The translations under genes were made by a program, and so were the position numbers. 64,000 nucleotides of DNA, taken from positions 868,001-932,000 of the forward strand of contig JADJXK010000002.1 in assembly GCA_016710325.1 (NCBI GenBank), written 5' to 3'. The stretch comes from Candidatus Leptofilum proximum (GTDB lineage Bacteria; Chloroflexota; Anaerolineae; Promineifilales; Promineifilaceae). The notes beneath the pieces are model-generated. The model saw nothing but the letters and a program-made list of their open reading frames with translations. It made no database searches and was not told the DNA's origin. Of this stretch, positions 1 to 8,076 are shown piece after piece (positions within the stretch are counted from its first letter, which is position 1; every line of letters starts with the position of its first letter).

Positions 1-38
1 CAGCCAAATCGCCAGTCGCCAGCCAAAAGTGAACGCGC

Positions 39-44
39 TATAGT
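39..44 (+). promoter_or_regulatory. Candidate -10 box of a leaderless promoter
   Basis: TATAGT lies six bases before the ATG at 51 and no Shine-Dalgarno sequence is visible. That spacing fits a transcript starting at or next to the start codon. Similar boxes precede the genes starting at 12916, 36614 and 43331 on the minus strand. Confidence 0.35.
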
Positions 45-50
45 ACGGGC

Positions 51-878
51 ATGGAACCTGCACATCCGCCTGGCATTCATCCCGAACACGACGTCAGTTA
101 CAAACGGCCGCTGGCTTACCACGAACTGCGTGACATCATCGACCTGAGCCTGTGGGCCGGGCAGCTGCTGCTGCAGCACGGCGCCACCAGTCTGCGTGTC
201 GAAGAGTCCGTGCACCGCATTGGCACTGGCCTGGGCTGCGACTGGCTCGACATTCTCGTTTCGCCCAACGTCATTGCCATCACTGCCTCCAGCGGCTCAG
301 AGTTCCGCACCAAGCTGCGCCGTGTCGTCGCGCTGGGCGTGGACCTGGGCAAAGTTACCGCCCTTAACGACCTCAGCCGCCGCATCATTAACGGCGAGCT
401 GGACCGCTTCCAGGTGCGCACCGAGCTGGAGCACATCGACCACATGCCACGCAGCTACAACCGCTGGCTGGTGGTGGTGATGGTCGGGCTGGCCTGCGCC
501 GCCTTCAGCCGCCTGTTTGGCGGCGATTGGATCATCTTTGGCATCACCTTTGGCGCGTCGGCCGTGGCCATGATTTTGCGCCAGGAGCTGGTCCATCGTC
601 ACTTCAATCCACTGCTGGTAGTGGTTGCCTGCGCCTTTGTGGCGGGCTGCCTGGCCAGCACCGCGGGACTGCTGCACCTCAGCAACCAGCCAGAGACTGC
701 GATGGCTGCGGCCGTTTTGCTGCTGGTTCCCGGCGTGCCGCTGATCAACTCCGCCCAGGACCTCATTCGCGGCCACCTGGTAACTGGCATTGCCCGCGGC
801 GTGACGGGTGTGCTCATCTCCCTGGCGATTGCCCTGGGCCTGCTGCTGGCGCTCAGCCTGACGGGAGTGACGCTGTGA
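51..878 (+). CDS. Threonine/serine exporter, ThrE N-terminal-type (YjjP-like) subunit
   Basis: This 275-aa protein matches the N-terminal half of ThrE-type exporters (the former DUF1212 family). A soluble segment of about 140 residues carries the family-typical glutamine-rich stretch ending in HGATSLRVEES and the SPNVIAITASSG region. About five hydrophobic helices follow from residue 142 to the end. It probably exports small amino acids or dicarboxylates across the inner membrane together with the next gene, as in split YjjP/YjjB pairs. The two genes overlap by four bases (GTGA), which implies translational coupling. No ribosome site precedes the ATG. Family assignment is firm; the substrate is inferred. 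Confidence 0.88.
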   Translation: MEPAHPPGIHPEHDVSYKRPLAYHELRDIIDLSLWAGQLLLQHGATSLRVEESVHRIGTGLGCDWLDILVSPNVIAITASSGSEFRTKLRRVVALGVDLGKVTALNDLSRRIINGELDRFQVRTELEHIDHMPRSYNRWLVVVMVGLACAAFSRLFGGDWIIFGITFGASAVAMILRQELVHRHFNPLLVVVACAFVAGCLASTAGLLHLSNQPETAMAAAVLLLVPGVPLINSAQDLIRGHLVTGIARGVTGVLISLAIALGLLLALSLTGVTL

Positions 879-1348
879 ATCCGCTGCTGGTGGCACTGTT
901 AGGAGATGCCTTCTGGTCGGCGGTGGCTGCTACGGGGTTTGCCATTTTGTTTAACGTGCCGCGCCGCGCCCTGCCCGGCTGTGCCGCGGCCGCCGCCTGC
1001 GGCCATGCGCTGCGCACCTGGGTCATGCAAATGGGACTGCCCATCGAACCGGCCACCCTGCTGGCGGCTACAACCATCGGCTTCATGGGTGCCTATTTCT
1101 CACGCCGCCTAGAGTCACCCACGGCCATTTTTACCGTCCCAGCGGTGATTCCGATGGTGCCGGGCACGTTTGCTTTCCGTACCATGCTGGGCATCTTGGA
1201 GATCACCAACATGGGTGTTTTTGGCAGTACGCCGGTGCTGGTGGAGGCAGGCCTGAATGCCATCAAAACGGGGCTGATTCTGGCCGCCCTGGCCGGTGGA
1301 ATTATCGCCCCGAGGCTGTTGTTCTGGCGGGACAAGCCGGTTGTATGA
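875..1348 (+). CDS. Threonine/serine exporter, ThrE C-terminal-type (YjjB-like) subunit
   Basis: The GTG start overlaps the upstream stop codon (GTGA) and gives 157 aa. The protein is almost entirely hydrophobic, with four to five membrane helices, and carries the YjjB/ThrE_2 hallmark PAVIPMVPGTFAFRTM. It is the membrane partner of the preceding YjjP-like protein; together they equal a full-length ThrE. The reading frame stays open further upstream inside the first gene, but that part is antisense-like in composition and has no homologous content, so the GTG is preferred. Confidence 0.85.
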   Translation: MNPLLVALLGDAFWSAVAATGFAILFNVPRRALPGCAAAAACGHALRTWVMQMGLPIEPATLLAATTIGFMGAYFSRRLESPTAIFTVPAVIPMVPGTFAFRTMLGILEITNMGVFGSTPVLVEAGLNAIKTGLILAALAGGIIAPRLLFWRDKPVV

Positions 1349-1351
1349 TTT

Positions 1352-1400
1352 GTAATTAGGTAATTGGGTAATTATGTCAATTACTCAATTACTCAATTAC
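1352..1400. repeat. Intergenic inverted repeat, 'aattgggtaatt' family
   Basis: Imperfect arms built from the unit GTAATTGGGTAATT face arms of ATTACTCAATTAC. A second copy of the same family lies at 30914-30962. It occupies the gap between the exporter genes and the acetyltransferase. Confidence 0.6.
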
Positions 1401-1430
1401 TCACTTACTTCTTCAAGGAGGATGCACAGC

Positions 1431-1946
1431 ATGCCATTTATCATTCATGCCATGTCAGAGGCGGACTGGACGGCCGTTGCCCAAATTTACGCCGATGGGA
1501 TTGCCACCGGGGAAGCGACCTTTGAAACGGAGGTGCCTACCTGGGAAACGTGGCACGCCGGTCGTCTGCCGCACAGCCGCTTTGTGGCCCGGTCGGAAGC
1601 GGGCGAGGTGGTGGGCTGGGCGGCGCTTTCGGCCGTTTCCAGCCGCTGCGTTTATGCGGGCGTGGCCGAGGTCAGTGTGTACGTGGCCCCGGCCAGCTGG
1701 GGGCAGGGCATCGGCAAACAGCTGCTGCAAACGCTGATTGACAGCTCGGAAGCGGCCGGGATTTGGACACTCCAGGCGGGCATCTTCCCGGAAAACGTAA
1801 CCAGCGTGACGCTGCATGAGAAGCTGGGCTTTCGCGTGGTGGGACGGCGGGAAAAGTTGGGGCAGCAGTACGGCCGTTGGCGAGATGTCCTCTTCCTGGA
1901 GCGGCGCAGCCAAATCGTCGGAGTTGGTGTGGACGCCACCGAATGA
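1431..1946 (+). CDS. GNAT N-acetyltransferase, phosphinothricin acetyltransferase-like
   Basis: This 171-aa GNAT protein resembles the Pat/Bar/YwnH group. It has the N-terminal MSEADWTAVAQIYADGI motif, the acceptor-side ATFETEVPTWETW segment, and the acetyl-CoA binding loop WGQGIGKQLLQTLI, followed by ENVTSVTLHEKLGF. It would acetylate a small amine (phosphinothricin, methionine sulfoximine or similar). The start is set by AAGGAGG at 1415-1421, nine bases before the ATG; an earlier in-frame ATG at 1374 lies in the intergenic repeat and is unlikely. The last codons and the stop lie in the first hairpin of the array that follows. Confidence 0.87.
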   Translation: MPFIIHAMSEADWTAVAQIYADGIATGEATFETEVPTWETWHAGRLPHSRFVARSEAGEVVGWAALSAVSSRCVYAGVAEVSVYVAPASWGQGIGKQLLQTLIDSSEAAGIWTLQAGIFPENVTSVTLHEKLGFRVVGRREKLGQQYGRWRDVLFLERRSQIVGVGVDATE

Positions 1947-2053
1947 ATTCGGTGTCTGGGAAGGGAAGTCTGCTGAAGCAGACTACCTACACATCACTGT
2001 TTCCAGTGCGCTTTAGCGTACTTCTCGTTTTAGCTGAGGAGTTCATTCCTCAG
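1937..2053. repeat. Array of four short hairpins between two genes
   Basis: Four consecutive stem-loops lie within 117 bases. The stems are 1937-1943/1948-1954 (CACCGAA, loop TGAA), 1967-1973/1978-1984 (AGTCTGC, loop TGAA), 2005-2011/2016-2022 (AGTGCGC, loop TTTA, one G-T pair) and 2034-2040/2047-2053 (CTGAGGA). The first contains the stop codon of the acetyltransferase. No U-tract follows, so this is not an ordinary intrinsic terminator. Confidence 0.6.
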
Positions 2054-2100
2054 CGGGGGTGGTGAATGAAATCTACATTGTCAAACGAGAGGAACGGTTG

Positions 2101-2733
2101 ATGCAGCTGTACGAAATTCGGGAATGTAAAGCGGAAGAATGCCAGTTTCGCTTCCCGGCGGCGGCGGGCGATCCGGCGGGGTTGCGCTGCCCGCACTGCG
2201 GCGCAGCCACAACGCTGGTTGCCACGCCGCAGGCTGGCGGTGCACCATCCTTGCAAACCGCGCCGCGTTTTACCCGGCTGGAACTGCTGCTGGACAACAT
2301 TCGCAGCCTGTACAACGTGGGTGCCATCCTACGTACGGCCGATGGTGCGAGCATCAGGCATCTGCACCTGGGCGGCATTACCGCCCCACCAACCCATCCC
2401 AGGCTGGCCAAAACAGCCCTCGGCGCGGAAAGCGCTCTGTCCTGGACGCAGCATCGCAACAGCGTGCACGCCGTAAGTCAGCTAAAGTCTGCGGGATATT
2501 TGATTTGGGTGTTGGAGGAGGGGGAAACGGCCGTTAACCTCTTCACCACGCCGCTGCCCGCCACCGCCAACCAACCCATCCTGCTCGTCATAGGCAACGA
2601 AAAAGTGGGTGTTGATCCTGCCATTCAGCAGTTGGCCGACTGCACCCTGGCTTTGCCCATGAGTGGTGTCAAAAATTCGCTCAACGTTGCCGTCGCTTTT
2701 GGCATCGCCATCTACCAGATTCAATTTGGATAA
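2101..2733 (+). CDS. TrmH/SpoU-family RNA methyltransferase with N-terminal zinc ribbon
   Basis: The protein is 210 aa. Residues 1-45 carry a small Cys motif (CKAEEC and RCPHCGA) that looks like a zinc ribbon. The SpoU methyltransferase fold follows: motif 1 NIRSLYNVGAILRTADG, motif 2 LLVIGNEKVGVD and motif 3 LPMSGVKNSLNVAVAFGIA, which forms the SAM-binding trefoil knot. It probably 2'-O-methylates a tRNA or rRNA ribose; the target cannot be read from sequence. The chosen ATG has GAGAGG eight bases upstream; a frame-open ATG at 2059-2067 lies in the hairpin region and is less likely. Confidence 0.88.
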   Translation: MQLYEIRECKAEECQFRFPAAAGDPAGLRCPHCGAATTLVATPQAGGAPSLQTAPRFTRLELLLDNIRSLYNVGAILRTADGASIRHLHLGGITAPPTHPRLAKTALGAESALSWTQHRNSVHAVSQLKSAGYLIWVLEEGETAVNLFTTPLPATANQPILLVIGNEKVGVDPAIQQLADCTLALPMSGVKNSLNVAVAFGIAIYQIQFG

Positions 2734-2779
2734 TTCAACCGTTGCCATCAAACATGTTGGAGAGAGAATTGCAGTTAAA

Positions 2780-5527
2780 TCACACCTTTCTACCGCGTGT
2801 AGATTTCTGAAACTGGTCAATATCCGTCTCACCTGAAAACAGAAATTTGAAAAATGACTTACTTTGAAAGCGACAAGTTTGCCTGATTCCAAGCAAAATC
2901 AAATAACTGCGGGTACCAGATTCATAGAAGCTCTTTGATATATCTCGCTGTATTGCAAGGTGCCTGATTGCATTCTCAGCTGTATTATTGTGCCATGGGA
3001 TTCCGTCGTGGTTGAGAAAAGTAAACAAACTATCCTCGTATCGAATAAACCGCTTCTGATATTTGATGACTAATTCGGATTTGTATTGCCTATTTATGAT
3101 CATCTTCGCATAAAATTTCTCAACATGTTTTCTGAACTTGTTTAGATTTCGTTTCTTTAAACCATGCGTCTGGATAGCTTCCATAATTGGAATAATTAGA
3201 CTTCTAACCTCCGAAGCAAATATTTCATACTCTGTATCAAAAGGCGACTTCCATAAATCGTCATTCAAGTCCCGAATTAAGTGAACCCAACATTTTTGTT
3301 GCGTGCATTCAACAGAGTCATATCCTGTGTAAAAATCTGAAATTAATATACCCGAATAACCTGCCAAAAACTCATGGGCAATCGTTCCCTCCCTGCTATC
3401 CTGCAATTTAAATATCACATACTGCCCATCTGTAAAAACCCACACGTATTGCCCAACTCCTCGAATATTAACAGGTGTCTCGTCGGCATGAATAAAGGGA
3501 CTCATAAGTAAATGCTCGCCTATAATCCTTTCCGTTTCAGAATAATAATGGCCAAGGTCTTTTATTAATTTGGAAATGTAGTGTTCAGGCTCAGGTTCAT
3601 TGAATTGCTCTCTCAGCACTTCTGCAATACTTGCATATGTCACACGTAAGGATACTCGTTGATAACCAACAAACGCTTTGAATCCATGGCCGTATAGTTG
3701 GTTTGCTCCAAATTTCGCTATGCCTGGAGGAGCATAATACCGATGGCATTTTAAACAGTAAGCCTGGACGCCTACATACTCTGTAACTGTTTTTCTGATC
3801 CCGCTTCTGGTTAAGACAAGGTCAATAATTAACCTTTTTGACACGCGCTTGGATACTTGTCCCGCAGGTTTGAGTTGTTCATCTTCATGCTTGGGACAGA
3901 ATTTACCTGGCGGCACTTGAATGACTCTCGTGGGCTTGGGTTTTTCTTTCCTTTGACCTTGATACCCTTTTTTTACGCCAGCTCGATGCCTCTGTTCTTC
4001 CTTTTCCCGTCTGCTCTGGCGGAAATAGATCTTTTTATCATAGTTCGTATGAGCAAACTTGAGAATTGTTTGGAATTGACTATGGATCTGTTTCCCAGTT
4101 TCTGTGGCATGTTGCTTGGGGTAGTTGGCAAAATCAACGTCGGATAGTGTTTTAGCTGAGTACTTAATCTTGGAAAGCTCATCGACCAACAACTTCAAAG
4201 ATTGACAATCTTCCTTGTTGTATGGAATCAGCATCTCCTTATATTTTGCGTTTTGGTTTTCATCCCAATGATGCCGCCAAACAAGGCTTTGCAAGCCAGA
4301 AGCATCAGGCGATGTCCAGGCTGCGCCGATGAATTCGCCGATCGCTTTCAAACTGTTTGAGCGCACCGGAAAGTACACCTTGCCGTAAATGTGGCTGTTG
4401 ACGTTAACCAAGCGTTGGGCCAGGCTCTCGCTGTCGGTCTCATATCGCCGTGCCAATCTGGCAATGGCTCTGGGTTCATAGCTGCCGTAATGGTAAATCG
4501 GCGCGTCGGGGTACTGTTTCGCCTTCTCCAAAAATCCCCGCCATATCTGTTCTTCGTCACGGTCGCTGTCCGCCCAAAAAGATTGGTAAGTGCTTGTGTC
4601 CCCTTCACACACCAGGAGGCCAATAAGGTAATAAAATCCCTTGTCGGGCACACCTTCTAGATCCAAGAATAGTTCCACTGGCTGCCGGGTTAGCTCAGGC
4701 AGTTCTTGGAGGTAGATTTTCTCCGTGCGAATGGCCAACGCCTGCAATTCAATTTTATGGGTTGGTTGGGGTGGATTTCTGGTCCGCTTTTTGCGTTTTC
4801 TCGGCTTGTACAGGTAGGAGAGCTGCTTGACGGTGAAAATGCCTTTCTGCTCGTACTGCCGAATCATCTTTGGTGTGACTCTATCCAGCAAGCTCAGATT
4901 GTCTTCCTGTTCCGCTTTAGCCCGGCAAGCACTTCGGAACCGACACAAAGGGCAATATTTGTTCAGGATAACAGGTGGTGCTTCCAGGCAGGCTTCATTA
5001 ACCCATTCCCGCAACGGTTCAAGGAGAGGGATTAGTGTTTTATCGCGGTCTTCCAACTTCATTTTGGTTAATTTGCCTTGCACACTAATGATTCTGCCAG
5101 TTGCAGGCTGCTTCTTCTGCAACAGTGCTAGAGCGTAACCAGCAAACGTCACTTCAATCCGCTGCTCTTTGGTAACGGTATACGTCCCCGCAAAAATGGT
5201 CGGTTCGTAACTGTACCGGCCAAGTGCCGAGCTGCTATCAACCTTAACCAGCAAACCGCAGTCAGCTTCAAGCCCATCTGCTTGCAGGGTTGCATCTACC
5301 AGGAATTCACTTCTGTTATTGAGCCCCTTTTCGGCAAACGATTGTAAGTCAAGCTGTTTCTGCTTTAGGTCATTGACGTACTGATGGCGGTTGGCAATCT
5401 TCTGCTGTTGTAATATGCGGGTATATTCATGGGGCTCGCCCTGCTGGTTCGTACAGAGCAACAGATACGCTTTTCGCGGACATTGTGAATAAGCCACCAA
5501 AACGTCAGTCGAGATAATCTTGTTCAT
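2780..5527 (-). CDS. Fusion: TM0106-type RecB/Cas4-like nuclease + DEDD exonuclease-like domain + IS66 transposase
   Basis: One uninterrupted 915-aa frame joins two normally separate proteins. Residues 1-205 are Cas4/RecB-like: C16 plus C192, C195 and C201 reproduce the four-cysteine Fe-S pattern. I cannot place the D/ExK catalytic residues with confidence. Residues 285-455 look like an RNase H-fold DEDD exonuclease (D289, E291; a terminal YNKED at 436-440). This arrangement is that of the TM0106 (TIGR03491-type) family. Residues 535-915 are IS66 transposase: zinc finger C544/H547/C591/C594 and the DDE triad D682, D731, E851. Base composition is clearly AT-richer than the neighbours and the ACGGCCGT motif is absent, so it looks acquired. 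GAGGAG sits ten bases before the ATG. I found no terminal inverted repeats and no IS66 accessory ORFs. Confidence 0.85.
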   Translation of the reverse strand: MNKIISTDVLVAYSQCPRKAYLLLCTNQQGEPHEYTRILQQQKIANRHQYVNDLKQKQLDLQSFAEKGLNNRSEFLVDATLQADGLEADCGLLVKVDSSSALGRYSYEPTIFAGTYTVTKEQRIEVTFAGYALALLQKKQPATGRIISVQGKLTKMKLEDRDKTLIPLLEPLREWVNEACLEAPPVILNKYCPLCRFRSACRAKAEQEDNLSLLDRVTPKMIRQYEQKGIFTVKQLSYLYKPRKRKKRTRNPPQPTHKIELQALAIRTEKIYLQELPELTRQPVELFLDLEGVPDKGFYYLIGLLVCEGDTSTYQSFWADSDRDEEQIWRGFLEKAKQYPDAPIYHYGSYEPRAIARLARRYETDSESLAQRLVNVNSHIYGKVYFPVRSNSLKAIGEFIGAAWTSPDASGLQSLVWRHHWDENQNAKYKEMLIPYNKEDCQSLKLLVDELSKIKYSAKTLSDVDFANYPKQHATETGKQIHSQFQTILKFAHTNYDKKIYFRQSRREKEEQRHRAGVKKGYQGQRKEKPKPTRVIQVPPGKFCPKHEDEQLKPAGQVSKRVSKRLIIDLVLTRSGIRKTVTEYVGVQAYCLKCHRYYAPPGIAKFGANQLYGHGFKAFVGYQRVSLRVTYASIAEVLREQFNEPEPEHYISKLIKDLGHYYSETERIIGEHLLMSPFIHADETPVNIRGVGQYVWVFTDGQYVIFKLQDSREGTIAHEFLAGYSGILISDFYTGYDSVECTQQKCWVHLIRDLNDDLWKSPFDTEYEIFASEVRSLIIPIMEAIQTHGLKKRNLNKFRKHVEKFYAKMIINRQYKSELVIKYQKRFIRYEDSLFTFLNHDGIPWHNNTAENAIRHLAIQRDISKSFYESGTRSYLILLGIRQTCRFQSKSFFKFLFSGETDIDQFQKSTRGRKV

Positions 5528-5631
5528 GCTTTCATTACTCCTCAGATCTCAAATGCATCTATTAAGAAGTAGGTGCATTCCCAAACTATGATTACAGAAA
5601 GCAAGCTTCGAAGATCAGTTTATTGTTCATT

Positions 5632-5734
5632 CTCGTTCCCACGCTCGGCGTGGGAATGCAGGGGGTGGCGCTCTGCGCCGCGCAGGGGACGCTGGAGCGT
5701 CCCGATCTTCATTCCACGCAGAACGTGGAACGAG
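5632..5734. repeat. Three-hairpin dispersed repeat upstream of the IS66 fusion gene
   Basis: The element is bounded by CTCGTTCC and its complement GGAACGAG and contains three stem-loops: TTCCCACGC/GCGTGGGAA, GGGACGCT/AGCGTCCC (about 5686-5703) and TTCCACG/CGTGGAA. It lies between the fusion gene start and the kinase stop codon. The architecture is like small non-autonomous palindromic repeats seen in many bacteria. Confidence 0.65.
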
Positions 5735-5746
5735 ATGGCCATATTT

Positions 5747-7960
5747 TTAAGGGGTGGTGACGCAGCGGAAGCCGACGTTGGGCACCAGGCGGAATTCGGG
5801 GGCGCGCTGGCTGGCGCGATTGGTGAGGCGCAGCTCCTCAGCGGGGCTGTCGTAGCCGCCGCCGCGCAGCACGCGGTGATCGGTAACGCTGACGGCCGGT
5901 CCGGTGGGATTTTCCGCCGGGCTGCGGTCATAGTAAATCGGGTCATAGCCGTCGACCACCCACTCCCAGACGTTGCCCGCCACGTGGTGCAGGCCAAATG
6001 GGCTGGCGCCTTCGGGCAGGCTGTTGACCGGCTGCAAATTGGCGAAGGTTCCAGCAAAAACGGCCGGAATGGTGCTGTCCTCACCAATTTCTAGCGCACT
6101 GCCCCAGGGGTAGAAACGGCCGTCACCACCACCCGCCGCCAATTCCCACTCCGCCTCGGTAGGCAACCGCCCACCCACCCACTGGCAGTAGGCATTCGCC
6201 CCGTGCCAGCTGACGTTGTTGATGGGGAAGTCACCAAATCCATCAACAGGCACATACTCAACGGTGTTGTCGGTGAGATAGCTTTGGGTCGTTTCAAAAT
6301 TGGTGGAGAGGCAGGTGAAGCCATTGCAGGCGCTGACGTATTCACCCAGCGTGTTGAGGAAGGCGGCATACTGCGCCACGCTGACTTCATAGAGGTCGAT
6401 GGCAAAAGCATCAACCGTCACCTCATGGCGGGAGCGCTCATCGGCTTCGGCCAGCTCATCCTCGTCGGTGGCGCCCATCATAAACGTGGTGGCCGGGATG
6501 AGCACCTGGGGCATACCGTCCTGCTCACGGGTGAGCACGATGAGCGGCGTGGGGGTGGGCAGAGTAGTCGCTGTTGCCGTGGGCCGGGTTGTTGGCGTGT
6601 GAGTCGGTGACGGGATCGGGCTGGGTCGCGGAGTGTGGGTAGTGGTGGACACGGCCGTTTCCACCACTGCTACCTGCATGATCGTAGGGGACGGAACGGC
6701 CGTTTCCGTCACGGTCGGCAGCAGCGTGGGTGTCGCGGTAGGCAAGGGTGTTGCCGTGGGCGGCAGCGGCAGGCTGCCGTTCTGCGCCAGGTAAACCAGG
6801 TCATTCAGCGAATGCCCCTCCCAGACAAAAAACCAGCCCGCCGCGCTGGCCAGTCCCACCACCAGCAGCAGAAACAGCAGGAAGAGGAGGCAGGAACGGC
6901 CGTTGTTTGTTCTCACTCTGTCCGTCTTCGGGGTGGGCGTGGCAGTGTGCTGCGCCTGGCCCATCACCACAGCGGCCGGCGGCGGCGGTAAGGTACGCGG
7001 TGCGTCGGAAATTGGTGGGCCGGGCACGGCAGGCGGCGGCGGTGCCACGCGCAGCGGCGCAGCAGGCGCAGCGTGAAGCACGGCCGTACCGGGCAGCACA
7101 AGGTCGAGATCGTCTGGCTGGGCGATGGCTTGTTCCACGGCCGTTGCCAGCAAATTGCCGTTGGCGTAACGGTCACCCGGCTCTTTGGCCAGCGCCTTGA
7201 GCAGCACAGCCGCCAGCGCCGGACTTAAATCGGGCCGGATGGCCTGCGGCGGCGTTGGCACCTCGCTCATCTGCTTCATGGCAATTTCCAGCGGTTCGGC
7301 GCCTTCAAACGGCCGCTGCCCGGTAAACATCTGGTACAAAATCACGCCCACCGCATACAAATCGCTCTGCGGCACCACCCGCGCCGACGACATCGCCTGC
7401 TCCGGGGCAACATAATGGGGCGAGCCAAAAATATCACCCTGGGTGTCGCTGTCGGCCAGCATTGCCAGGCCAAAATCGGTGAGGTAGGAACGGCCGTCTT
7501 CCCCCAGCATAATGTTCGATGGCTTCACGTCCCGGTGAATGATCCCCTTGCTGTGGGCATAGTCGAGCGCGCCGCACAGCTCCCGCACCAATCGCGCCGC
7601 CTCCAGGGCAGGCAGCCACTCGTCGCGCGCCTGCAAATCGTCCAAATAGCTGCGCAAATCCTGGCCGGGAATGTACTGCATCGCCATGTAAAACAGCCCC
7701 GAAACCTCGCCGTAGCGATACAGCCGCACAATATGGGGATGCTCCAGTTGGGCAATGGCCTGCGCCTCCCGCTCGAAGCGGGCCCGGTACGTCTCATCGG
7801 CGCGGTAGATGGCATCAATCACCTTGATAGCCACATCACGCTTCAAGCGCACGTCCTGCCCCCGGTAGACACGCGCCATCCCACCCCGCCCCAGCAGAGC
7901 GACCAGTTCGTATTCATCCAGCTGCTGCCCGATGAGCGGGTCTTGGTTCAAGTTTGGCAT
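5747..7960 (-). CDS. Membrane Ser/Thr protein kinase fused to a formylglycine-generating-enzyme-like (FGE/SUMF1) domain
   Basis: From the preferred ATG the protein is 737 aa. Residues 17-280 are a Hanks-type kinase: glycine loop LGRGGMARVY, K46, HRDVKPSN at 142 and DFG at 162-164. A Pro/Ala linker leads to one membrane helix (about 357-378) and a Thr/Pro-rich external stretch (400-475). Residues 482-737 form the FGE-sulfatase fold (LPTEAEWELAA, NVWEWVVDGY, VLRGGGYDS, GFRCV). Related FGE-like domains in bacterial signalling proteins are often not sulfatase activators. The frame is open to 8029, but those codons lie in an intergenic repeat, so the ATG at 7960 is chosen. Likely a cytoplasmic kinase reporting on an extracytoplasmic FGE-like sensor. 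Confidence 0.9.
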   Translation of the reverse strand: MPNLNQDPLIGQQLDEYELVALLGRGGMARVYRGQDVRLKRDVAIKVIDAIYRADETYRARFEREAQAIAQLEHPHIVRLYRYGEVSGLFYMAMQYIPGQDLRSYLDDLQARDEWLPALEAARLVRELCGALDYAHSKGIIHRDVKPSNIMLGEDGRSYLTDFGLAMLADSDTQGDIFGSPHYVAPEQAMSSARVVPQSDLYAVGVILYQMFTGQRPFEGAEPLEIAMKQMSEVPTPPQAIRPDLSPALAAVLLKALAKEPGDRYANGNLLATAVEQAIAQPDDLDLVLPGTAVLHAAPAAPLRVAPPPPAVPGPPISDAPRTLPPPPAAVVMGQAQHTATPTPKTDRVRTNNGRSCLLFLLFLLLVVGLASAAGWFFVWEGHSLNDLVYLAQNGSLPLPPTATPLPTATPTLLPTVTETAVPSPTIMQVAVVETAVSTTTHTPRPSPIPSPTHTPTTRPTATATTLPTPTPLIVLTREQDGMPQVLIPATTFMMGATDEDELAEADERSRHEVTVDAFAIDLYEVSVAQYAAFLNTLGEYVSACNGFTCLSTNFETTQSYLTDNTVEYVPVDGFGDFPINNVSWHGANAYCQWVGGRLPTEAEWELAAGGGDGRFYPWGSALEIGEDSTIPAVFAGTFANLQPVNSLPEGASPFGLHHVAGNVWEWVVDGYDPIYYDRSPAENPTGPAVSVTDHRVLRGGGYDSPAEELRLTNRASQRAPEFRLVPNVGFRCVTTP

Positions 7961-7970
7961 AGTGTGAATG

Positions 7971-8076
7971 GGGACGCAGAGACCGCTGAGAGAAGAGAGA
8001 CCAGAGAGAATTTTGAGAAAACCTCTCAAATCTCTCTGTTCTCCCCAAAATCTCTGCGTTCTCTGCGTCCTGCGTC
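7971..8076. repeat. Intergenic inverted repeat, 'gacgcagaga' family
   Basis: Left arm units (GGGACGCAGAGA, GAGAGAAGAGAGACC) face the complementary right arm (ATCTCTGCGTTCTCTGCGTC) across a centre near 8018. It fills the space between the unknown 808-aa gene and the kinase gene, both on the minus strand, and probably affects the transcript that joins them. Confidence 0.6.

Noticed and set aside
5747..8029. Earlier start of the kinase at 8029
   Set aside because: The extra 23 codons come from the intergenic repeat and have no kinase homology.
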